Positions 1 through 7,665 of a stretch of 64,000 bases of DNA are shown one piece after another (within the stretch, counting starts at the first letter, position 1; each line of letters starts with the position of its first letter). The stretch is from Portibacter marinus (GTDB taxonomy: Bacteria; Bacteroidota; Bacteroidia; Chitinophagales; Saprospiraceae), in contig NZ_JAJNKB010000001.1 in NCBI RefSeq assembly GCF_021533195.1, positions 806,001-870,000 on the forward strand, written 5' to 3'. The notes beneath the pieces were generated by a model. It saw only the letters and a list, made by a program, of their open reading frames with translations, did not search any database and was not told the DNA's origin. The position numbers and the translations under genes are program-made.

Positions 1-186
1 AAATTCCAATCGAAGTTTACCTCTCACGACATAAAATAACTCATCTTCTTTTTCATGTTTATGCCATGGAAACTGACCTAATAACTTAGCAACCTTAACG
101 TGCTGACCATTCAATTCTCCAATAATCCTAGGATTCCAATGATCGTCAAACAGTTGCAATTTTTCTGCTATATTTACTTTTTTCAT
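1..186 (-). CDS. Cupin-domain protein (3' part cut by window edge)
   Basis: The first 62 codons of a minus-strand gene that runs off the left edge. Translation begins MKKVNIAEKLQLFDD, and residues 41-56 (WHKHEKEDELFYVVRG) match the first metal-binding motif of small cupins, with both histidines and the following glutamates present. Small single-domain cupins usually bind a divalent metal, but their substrates vary and none can be named here. The ATG overlaps the TGA of the upstream retropepsin-like gene in an ATGA, so the two are probably translationally coupled. The length and second cupin motif are outside the window. Confidence 0.8.
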   Translation of the reverse strand, partial: MKKVNIAEKLQLFDDHWNPRIIGELNGQHVKVAKLLGQFPWHKHEKEDELFYVVRGKLRLEF

Positions 187-1400
187 GACTTTTGTTTCAT
201 TTGGGTAAAATCTTGTTTCATCAACATAACCTGCGTTTCCATGCCATTTCGATCAAAAGTGAGCTGTAGTGTATCTAATTGATCCAGCATTCTTGTCTTA
301 ATCATGTAACATCCCAGACTATCGTTAACGGATCTCAAATTGTAATCATTCATCTGAAGTATTTGAGTTCCTATCTCTAGTCCTTTTGCCTCAGCATAAG
401 ATCCACTGACCAAAGCTCCCACATAAACCTTTTCCTCTTTGAATTTCAATCTAATACCAAAATGTTCCTCTTTTTTATGGTCAAAACCCAGGTTTTCGAT
501 TAAAATGACTTGCTGTTGGTGCCAATCCAGTATTACTCTATAACCTTTTAGGAATCTATTGCCCAGAGTCATTGCACCCTTGCTTTCGAACTCAATCAAC
601 TGATCAAATAGTTCCAAATTCCCCAGCCGGACTGTGTCAATCATAACATACTTAAAATCGCTTGATCCACCATCACCATACACTCCCACTGAATTGCTGC
701 CTTTCATTGTAAAGATGGCTAGACTATCAATGTGATCTTTTGCGGCTCCCATAACCATACTGAACCCACCTGTAGCTCCGGTATCAAAAGTCACATTGTT
801 AAAAGTCATCCGATCCATTGTGATCCGCACCAATGGTTTTTTCTGACTCCACCTTTCCCGCATGGGTAAAACATAGTGTTCTTGTGGAATGTCAAACAGG
901 GACATACGATCTGTAAATGTGATCTCCTTGCTTTCATAATCAATCTGCCAGTATAACTTAGACATCAGGTTCGAGCCAATTATTCCATCTATTTTCAGGC
1001 ATCCTAATTCGAATACTTTATTGTAATCGATGATTAATGCTGCCATACCCTTAAAAAGTACATCACCTATTTGCAATTCATCCACCAGGATGGTTTTTTG
1101 TTTTTGTTTAACACCTTGAGAATCACTGATATCGACTGTACTAATGGTTTTATATTTCAATTGGTCAGCCAGTTCCTTACCAATCACATTGGGTGCACCC
1201 GTGTCAAAAAGAAATTGGTAGCTTTTGCCTTGTATCTTAACCTGCATCAGAGGGATACCAAAAGAGAAATCAAAGGGTATCTTTTCAACAAAATTTGTGT
1301 TCATAACCCTTCCTCCCTGCATGGCTCTATGGTATTTCGATTCGCAGCCAAATAATATCAAAACACAAAACAAAAGGCACAAACTCTTCAGCTTCGGCAT
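183..1400 (-). CDS. Retropepsin-like aspartyl protease lipoprotein with C-terminal PDZ-like domain
   Basis: A 405-residue predicted lipoprotein: the signal peptide ends in the lipobox LFGC with Cys19 as the lipidated residue. Two aspartyl-protease half-domains follow, each with an active-site triad: FDTGAP at about 65-70 and FDTGAT at about 205-210. The second half of each lobe carries hydrophobic-Gly motifs (DGIIGSNL near 138-145, MTLGNRFL further on). Residues about 315-400 resemble a PDZ domain (VSGSYAEAKGLEIGTQILQMND). This is the clan AA layout known from bacterial retropepsin-like proteins; two DTG lobes on one chain suggest a single-chain pepsin-like arrangement. It lies 3 nt downstream of the desaturase-family gene and overlaps the cupin start by 4 nt. 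The substrate is unknown. Confidence 0.82.
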   Translation of the reverse strand: MPKLKSLCLLFCVLILFGCESKYHRAMQGGRVMNTNFVEKIPFDFSFGIPLMQVKIQGKSYQFLFDTGAPNVIGKELADQLKYKTISTVDISDSQGVKQKQKTILVDELQIGDVLFKGMAALIIDYNKVFELGCLKIDGIIGSNLMSKLYWQIDYESKEITFTDRMSLFDIPQEHYVLPMRERWSQKKPLVRITMDRMTFNNVTFDTGATGGFSMVMGAAKDHIDSLAIFTMKGSNSVGVYGDGGSSDFKYVMIDTVRLGNLELFDQLIEFESKGAMTLGNRFLKGYRVILDWHQQQVILIENLGFDHKKEEHFGIRLKFKEEKVYVGALVSGSYAEAKGLEIGTQILQMNDYNLRSVNDSLGCYMIKTRMLDQLDTLQLTFDRNGMETQVMLMKQDFTQMKQKS

Positions 1401-1403
1401 TCC

Positions 1404-2687
1404 TTATGGTCTTTGATAGGTAGATCGATTCAAATGGGGTAAAGCTTTTTCTTCAAAATGGACCAGATAGATGGTGACAACCAAAGAAGTGAATAAATAA
1501 GCAAGTAGCAGGAAATTGCCAAAAGGGATGATATCCGTCAAATAAAACCAATGACCGAAATATAACACGATACTTAATCCCAACATTGACCTCAAAATCT
1601 CAACCCATAGCGCTTCTTTCTCATTATCCATTAAAGAAGTATAGCTATACACTGAAACAAAAAGAAACCCTCCGTAGATGAACAAATTTGGGAATCCGAT
1701 ATCGCCTATTTTAACCATCATATGAAGCATCATAGCCGTGGTAACGACGTATTGAAACCAAGCCCAGGCCTTCTTATATTTAGAACTTTCAGGCGCATAT
1801 TTCATCTGTTTTTGAGGATCCTTTTCATAATGTAAAGGAAATCTTTCCTCCACGTCATCCGGCCTCCACCCTGTGGGCATAAACCAAACCCGCAACTTAT
1901 CTTTCCAATCCGAAGCGTAATAGCAGTCTTTTGTAATCTGCCATGCATGCATCCAGTTTATCTTAATTGGATTCCATGTCGAAACAGGCTTTTTGACCCC
2001 GTAGACACATGGCTCCTCTTCCAGCTCTTCCTGAAAAGTGCCAAAAATTCGGTCCCATATTGAAAAAATCGCCGCCAGATTCTTGTCGATATAAATGTCA
2101 TTGATGGCATGATGTACGCGATGCTGCGAAGGGGTGACAATGACATATTCAAGCCAGCCTAATTTAGGGATATGTACGGTATGATACCAGAACTGCAAAA
2201 AAAGGTGTATCGGTGCAATCACAGCAATGACCTCAGCAGGTAAACCAAGCAGAGCCGCCGGCAACAGAAATAGGAATCCGTAGCCAATGATATTAGAGAT
2301 AGGCTGACGAAGTGCACAGGCCAGATTAAACTCTTCACTGCTATGATGTACAATGTGTTGGTTCCAAAAAATATTGACATGATGATTCAGTCGATGGCTC
2401 CAGTAACTTGCAAAATCAATCGCTATAAAACTTAAAATATAGACCAGAATGGTGTTCTTTATTTCGAAAATTGCAATGTGATCGACGACCCAGGCATAAC
2501 TAACAATAACAATGGAAAGCTTTAAAATCGACTTAAGAGTGTTTGTCGTACCCGAACTGAGACTAGAGATGGTGTCCATCCCATTATAAGAGAGCACACC
2601 CTTTCTCCATGAGTATAAGGCTTCCAATACAATCAGTCCCAAAAAAAATGGGATGGCAACTAATAAAACCTGGGCATATGTGTCCAT
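1404..2687 (-). CDS. Sterol desaturase / fatty acid hydroxylase superfamily membrane protein
   Basis: A 427-residue multi-pass protein with the histidine clusters of the di-iron fatty acid hydroxylase superfamily: HRLNH (98-102), HIVHH (111-115) and HRVHH (189-193), plus WYHTVH near 168-172. These ligate a non-haem di-iron centre that hydroxylates or desaturates a lipid. After the catalytic core come about 100 soluble residues and a second set of hydrophobic helices (about 310-415), longer than minimal family members and reminiscent of alkylglycerol-monooxygenase-like proteins. It is the first gene of the minus-strand operon with the retropepsin-like protein and the cupin. The precise lipid substrate cannot be inferred. 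Confidence 0.85.
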   Translation of the reverse strand: MDTYAQVLLVAIPFFLGLIVLEALYSWRKGVLSYNGMDTISSLSSGTTNTLKSILKLSIVIVSYAWVVDHIAIFEIKNTILVYILSFIAIDFASYWSHRLNHHVNIFWNQHIVHHSSEEFNLACALRQPISNIIGYGFLFLLPAALLGLPAEVIAVIAPIHLFLQFWYHTVHIPKLGWLEYVIVTPSQHRVHHAINDIYIDKNLAAIFSIWDRIFGTFQEELEEEPCVYGVKKPVSTWNPIKINWMHAWQITKDCYYASDWKDKLRVWFMPTGWRPDDVEERFPLHYEKDPQKQMKYAPESSKYKKAWAWFQYVVTTAMMLHMMVKIGDIGFPNLFIYGGFLFVSVYSYTSLMDNEKEALWVEILRSMLGLSIVLYFGHWFYLTDIIPFGNFLLLAYLFTSLVVTIYLVHFEEKALPHLNRSTYQRP

Positions 2688-2782
2688 TTCAAGGTCTAAA
2701 ATATGGAAAGATTTTAAGAAAGTAAATGACGAACTCTGATATTAACTAGCTTTTAGTATTTTAGTATCACAACGAAAACAAT

Positions 2783-4495
2783 ATGGCAGATATATCAGAA
2801 AAAGTAAAGGAATGGACCTCCACCGTATTTGATGAAGATACAAGGTCAGAGGTCAAAAGGCTTCAAAACGAGGAGCCATCTGAGCTGGAAGAAAGTTTCT
2901 ATAAAAATCTAGAGTTTGGGACAGGTGGTATGCGGGGAATCATGGGTGTCGGAACGAATAGAATCAATAAATATACACTAGGTAAAAGCACTCAGGGATT
3001 ATGTCAATATTTGAAAGATAACATCGAAGACTCAGAGATAAGAGCCGTCATTGCCTATGACTGCCGAAATAATAGTGATACGCTGGCCAGGACTGTTGCA
3101 GAGGTTTTTTCTGCCAATGGCATTAAGGTTTTCCTATTTAGCGCACTGAGAACCACTCCTGAGTTAAGCTTTGCTGTAAAGCATTTGGCATGTCATGTGG
3201 GTATTGTATTGACCGCAAGTCACAACCCACCGGAGTACAATGGGTATAAAGTGTATTGGAATGATGGAGGCCAATTGGTACCTCCGCATGATTCAGCCAT
3301 TGTAGAAACCATTAATGCTCTGGGCTACGAAGAAATTAAATTTGAGGCCAATGATGGCTTGATTAATGTCATCGATAAAGAGGTAGATGATGATTTTATT
3401 GATGCATGTATTGAAAATGGTAGTTTTGGTACTTCAAAGGCTGCAAAGGATGATTTGAATATCGTGTTTACTTCCCTTCATGGAACCTCTATCACGGCTA
3501 TTCCGGAAACACTGGATCGGGCAGGATATAGCCAAGTGCATATTGTAGAAGAGCAAAGAGAACCCAATGGGAATTTTCCCACGGTCAAATCGCCCAATCC
3601 GGAAGAAAAAGAGGCGTTGGCCATGGCCACTGAATTAGCCAACAAAGTGGGAGCGGATATACTAATCGGCACTGACCCTGATTCGGATCGTTTAGGCATA
3701 GCTGTGAGAAATAACAAGGATGAGATGGTTCTCCTCAACGGCAATCAGACCATGATTGTAATGGTAGATTTCCTGCTTAAAAAGAAAAAAGAGAAAGGAC
3801 TTGAAGGCAATGAATTTATTGCCTCCACCATCGTTTCAACTCCCATGCTGCGAGTCATAGCCGAAGATTATAATGTAGAGTATAAAGAAGTCTTAACCGG
3901 ATTTAAATGGATCGCTAAGTTGATCAAAGATCATCCTGAGCTGCAATTTGTAGGCGGAGGAGAAGAAAGCTATGGTTTTATGGTTGGCGATTTTGTCAGA
4001 GATAAGGATGCGGTCACCAGCACTTTACTGGCCTGTGAAATTGCTGCGCAAGCAAAAGCGGAAGGCAGTTCTTTCTATAAAAAGCTCCAACAACTCTATC
4101 GTAAATACGGTTATTTTAAAGAGCATCTCATTTCTTTGGTAAAGAAAGGAATTTCAGGAGCAGAAGAGATCAAGCAAATTCTAAAAAATCTAAGGGAAAA
4201 TCCACTGGAGGAGATCAATGGTTCGAAAGTAGTTTTAGTCGAAGATTATCAACTAAGTAGGGCATATAACCGCCTGGATGGATCGGAGATGAAAATTGAT
4301 CTTCCTAAGTCTAATGTACTGATCTATTATACGGAAGATGGCAGCAAGGTGGCAGCCAGACCGTCCGGAACTGAGCCAAAGATAAAGTTTTATATCAGTG
4401 TTCAGGAAGGGGTGGAAGAAGGAGAAAGTCTTGTTGATGTCGAATCGAGATTGGATCAGAAAATACGAAGCATTGAAAATGAAATGTTAAAATAA
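2783..4495 (+). CDS. Phospho-sugar mutase (phosphoglucomutase/phosphomannomutase family)
   Basis: A 570-residue alpha-D-phosphohexomutase. The four active-site loops are intact: phosphoserine loop TASHNP (144-149, Ser146), metal loop GTDPDSDR (296-303), sugar-binding loop GGGEESYG (391-398) and phosphate-binding loop RPSGTEP (526-532). The enzyme interconverts hexose 1- and 6-phosphates (glucose and/or mannose) in the cytoplasm, feeding nucleotide-sugar and glycogen synthesis. Length and loop sequences fit the Bacillus PgcA / eukaryotic PGM2 branch rather than the shorter ManB or GlmM types. It is a single gene with its own terminator directly after the stop codon. Confidence 0.93.
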   Translation: MADISEKVKEWTSTVFDEDTRSEVKRLQNEEPSELEESFYKNLEFGTGGMRGIMGVGTNRINKYTLGKSTQGLCQYLKDNIEDSEIRAVIAYDCRNNSDTLARTVAEVFSANGIKVFLFSALRTTPELSFAVKHLACHVGIVLTASHNPPEYNGYKVYWNDGGQLVPPHDSAIVETINALGYEEIKFEANDGLINVIDKEVDDDFIDACIENGSFGTSKAAKDDLNIVFTSLHGTSITAIPETLDRAGYSQVHIVEEQREPNGNFPTVKSPNPEEKEALAMATELANKVGADILIGTDPDSDRLGIAVRNNKDEMVLLNGNQTMIVMVDFLLKKKKEKGLEGNEFIASTIVSTPMLRVIAEDYNVEYKEVLTGFKWIAKLIKDHPELQFVGGGEESYGFMVGDFVRDKDAVTSTLLACEIAAQAKAEGSSFYKKLQQLYRKYGYFKEHLISLVKKGISGAEEIKQILKNLRENPLEEINGSKVVLVEDYQLSRAYNRLDGSEMKIDLPKSNVLIYYTEDGSKVAARPSGTEPKIKFYISVQEGVEEGESLVDVESRLDQKIRSIENEMLK

Positions 4496-4497
4496 AA

Positions 4498-4530
4498 AAA
4501 GAGGATGTCCATTGCTTCGACATCCTCTTT
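4498..4530. terminator. Bidirectional rho-independent terminator
   Basis: A perfect 12-bp stem (AAAGAGGATGTC at 4498-4509, complement at 4519-4530) with a 9-nt loop lies between the convergent mutase and T9SS-cargo genes. An A-rich flank on the left and T-rich flank on the right let it serve both strands. Confidence 0.85.
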
Positions 4531-4553
4531 ACTTTATGGCTCTTGTAGCTTGA

Positions 4554-7094
4554 TTACAATTTAGTAAATTTCATGTTTGAAGTTTGAATACCATTGGAAA
4601 TACTAATAACGTATATCCCTTTATTAAAATGCTGTATATTAATATTATTTGGTTCTGAGGATATTCTTAATGTATTTTTAGAAACCAATTGACCATTTAT
4701 AGTTCTAATCATCACATCATATACTTCGCTTTTTTGCGATTTTATATCATCCAACGAAATGCTTAAATACGTAGACACCGGATTTGGAGCTATAACGATA
4801 TGACCTTTCCCTCGAACCAATACAGATTTCGTTTCAGTCACAGAATATTCCCCGTTGAAGTCCACTTGCTTTATTCTAAAATAGTGATTCCCAGGTTTTA
4901 TGTCAAACAACACGCTTCTATAAGTATTTTCTTGCGCTCTATTCACTCCTGGAGTCACGAAGTACTCATTAACCCACTCCCTATTATCAAGTCTTTGAAT
5001 ATAAAAGCCTTCATTATTAACCTCCCAGGCTGTGGCCCATTCCACAACCACTTGCTCTGGCTTATGAGAATAAGCTTCAAAGGATAACCATTCAACCGGC
5101 ACTGTCGCACCGCTTGTACCAGGATTGGGTGTACCAGAGACTTTGGTACCATCAGATTCAATCTGAATACTCTCACCATCTCCTGAATCTGACCCTTCGC
5201 ATCCATCTGACTTGCCAAAAGCTGCACAAAAGTCAAACATCATACTTGATCTAGTAGCAGTATTGTCATAGGAAACCTCATCCACCCTCTGCATCGATCG
5301 GTCTCCGGCAGTAAAGGCATCGGGCTTTTGACCAATATAAAGTGCAACCGCTCCTTGTGAATTGAGAAACTGTTCATCTGCTCCTCCACACTCATCTGGT
5401 GCACCAGCATAGTCAAAGGGTTGGTCGAGATTATTGACTGCAGAGTCACCAAAAACAAAGTACTCTCCTGGTGCAATTTCACCAAACATTTTTCCCATAA
5501 AGCATGACATGCCTTGGTCGTCAAAAGCTACTGTCAAATATTCATCTATTTGCACATTGTAGTTACCTGCATTGTATATTTCAATAAACTCTCCAGTTCC
5601 ATCGCTGGTATTTGGATCAACTTCAGTTATTCTTAAAGAATCTACTCTTTGAGGTGCTTGATATTCCCAGGCTCCCCTATCTGGTATATTTCCATCTGCT
5701 CCACGAACAAATCCTCTACCATCATAATCAAATGTAGCTATGGTTGTACCATTATCTATAGCCAAACTATTAGATCCAAATTCTAATATAGGTACTGCAT
5801 AGGTATCCTGGTTTTGAATTCCTCCTGCTTGCGGATCAAGACTATTGGACATTCCACCCAAAGTATCTGTCTCCTGCTCCATAAATATAGTTCCTAAACC
5901 AGCGGTAATACCGATCATGTTATAACCATTACTGATTAAGGCCGATTCACTTGCAGTTGTATCTTGAAATAAATCTTGCGCTGCTCCTGCAGGTTCGTTT
6001 TTGGCTATTACATTATTCTGAAAATCCAATGTTCCTTCATTCGTGACTTCGGCTGTTCCGGGTATCCTTTGTGCCACAGCCACACCTCCTCCTTGAGCAG
6101 GACTACCTGGTATTCCAGCTTGACCGTCACCTTTAGGTTGACCAGCTCCACCGGCTCCACCTCCATTGTTTCCTACTAGTGTAGAACTTAAAAGTGTTAG
6201 ATTTCCGGCACAATAAATTGCTCCTCCATTACCGCCATTACCACCGTTTCCACCATCAGCATTTCCGCCATCCGGTCCGCCGGCATCTCCTGCACCACCA
6301 CCTCCACCGGTAGCACAACCTTGAAAAGTCGCTCTTGTAATTTGTGCAGTGGTACCAGAACCTATATAGACAGCACCTCCATCACCACCATCTCCACCAT
6401 CGCCACCTGTAGTAGTGCCAGCTTCAGAACTTGGTGTAACACCTTGTCCACCCCCACCGGTGGTACATTGAACAAATGTCACTTGATCCATTTCAAAAGT
6501 ACAATTAGCACCCACATAAATAGCTCCACCATCATCACCATCTGTCCCATTTACACCTTCTGGACCACTTCCATCCTGATTACCTTGCGATCCACGTCTA
6601 CTGGATAATTGATTGAAGTATATTCGTTCAATTTTTACGGATTTACCATCACCTATATGAAAACCTCTTTCCTGGCTGCTAAAATTGACTCTGATCTGCG
6701 GACCAGGTGTACCTGTTCCTTGTATATGTAGGCTTGTGAAACTTCCATTTAAATCAAGATCTCCATATTCATTATTGTCCTCATATAAACTTACGGATTC
6801 ACTGGATGGACTTCTTGCGATTTCATATGTTCCACTTACACCCCCTGGTAATGTACCAGGCAATACAATAAGAACATCTCCAGTACTAGCATTAGCTTCA
6901 TCGATCGCTGCCCTTAATGTGCAGTTTCCATCCATATCCATACACTTGCCATCTCCGGGAACCATATCCCGCGCACCCACTAAATCTGTATTATTGTCCA
7001 CAATAAGAATTAGTGGATCAGATTGTGTGATAAGCTGAGCACTTAAAAAGTGAATAAAAAGAAAGGATAATAAAAATGGTAAAAGTAATTTCAT
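4554..7094 (-). CDS. Secreted CSLREA / glycine-rich / lamin-tail surface protein with T9SS sorting domain
   Basis: An 846-residue exported protein. Signal peptide at 1-19; a CSLREA-type motif (CTLRAAIDEAN, 58-68); then a parallel-beta-helix-like region in which a unit beginning GGA(I/V)Y recurs at about 189, 239 and 290 (roughly 50-residue period), separated by Gly/Asp/Asn-rich runs such as GGNGGNGGNGG. A segment ending RGAWEY (about 472-478) fits the choice-of-anchor Q pattern. A lamin-tail-like domain starts near 487 (LRITEVDPN...GEFIEIYNAG). The last about 80 residues (from IAPNPVSTYLSISL to the end) form a T9SS type A sorting domain, so the protein should be exported through the outer membrane and anchored or released. 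Likely adhesin or matrix protein. It is divergent from the silk-like gene across a 571-bp spacer. Confidence 0.85.
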   Translation of the reverse strand: MKLLLPFLLSFLFIHFLSAQLITQSDPLILIVDNNTDLVGARDMVPGDGKCMDMDGNCTLRAAIDEANASTGDVLIVLPGTLPGGVSGTYEIARSPSSESVSLYEDNNEYGDLDLNGSFTSLHIQGTGTPGPQIRVNFSSQERGFHIGDGKSVKIERIYFNQLSSRRGSQGNQDGSGPEGVNGTDGDDGGAIYVGANCTFEMDQVTFVQCTTGGGGQGVTPSSEAGTTTGGDGGDGGDGGAVYIGSGTTAQITRATFQGCATGGGGGAGDAGGPDGGNADGGNGGNGGNGGAIYCAGNLTLLSSTLVGNNGGGAGGAGQPKGDGQAGIPGSPAQGGGVAVAQRIPGTAEVTNEGTLDFQNNVIAKNEPAGAAQDLFQDTTASESALISNGYNMIGITAGLGTIFMEQETDTLGGMSNSLDPQAGGIQNQDTYAVPILEFGSNSLAIDNGTTIATFDYDGRGFVRGADGNIPDRGAWEYQAPQRVDSLRITEVDPNTSDGTGEFIEIYNAGNYNVQIDEYLTVAFDDQGMSCFMGKMFGEIAPGEYFVFGDSAVNNLDQPFDYAGAPDECGGADEQFLNSQGAVALYIGQKPDAFTAGDRSMQRVDEVSYDNTATRSSMMFDFCAAFGKSDGCEGSDSGDGESIQIESDGTKVSGTPNPGTSGATVPVEWLSFEAYSHKPEQVVVEWATAWEVNNEGFYIQRLDNREWVNEYFVTPGVNRAQENTYRSVLFDIKPGNHYFRIKQVDFNGEYSVTETKSVLVRGKGHIVIAPNPVSTYLSISLDDIKSQKSEVYDVMIRTINGQLVSKNTLRISSEPNNINIQHFNKGIYVISISNGIQTSNMKFTKL

Positions 7095-7665
7095 AATTTA
7101 ATGTTTAATAGTAATTGTTGATTAATTCAACATTAAAACATTAAATAGTGTTCGCTTCGAATAAATAAGAATATTATTCAAAATGATCCAGCACCATGAA
7201 CTAAACGTTTTTTGATTTTACTTAAATGATTGTAAATTAATGAGATAGCATTCAGCTGATTAAAAGACAAATTAAATAACTTTACGCTAGAAAAAATCTA
7301 GAATTGACCAAATCGTAATTATTATACACCAAATCAAACATTTTATGTTGGCGAATAATGACAAATACTAAGCACTTGTCATAAAATACCAAAATTTTTT
7401 GCAAATTATATATGTATTTTTAATATATGTATTGTGCTAATAACTATGATATTAATTTAGTGAGAAAGGCTATATATACTATATACCCCACCTGTTTGTT
7501 TTAATTAAAAACAAATATTTTCACTTAATATCAAACAATTGTAGGGTTATTTATATTCACATTGTTAACGATATTATATCTACATTAGCCGATCATGTTA
7601 AAACTACTCACATCTAGTGAACTTAAACTTTTGACTATTTTGAAAAACACTTTTAAATCATTCTT
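7095..7665. other. AT-rich divergent intergenic region (571 bp)
   Basis: The spacer between the two divergent surface-protein genes is very A+T rich and holds no credible ORF. It contains a small dyad TGTTGA/TCAACA (7116-7132) close to the minus-strand gene and an 11-bp direct repeat ATATATGTATT at 7408-7418 and 7423-7433. No exact TAnnTTTG box was found near either start. It presumably holds both promoters and their control sites. Confidence 0.5.
7408..7433. repeat. 11-bp direct repeat, possible regulator site
   Basis: ATATATGTATT occurs twice with a 15-nt start-to-start distance in the divergent promoter region. LytTR regulators bind paired direct repeats, and a LytTR gene lies just downstream of the silk-like gene, but the match may be chance in AT-rich DNA. 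Confidence 0.3.
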
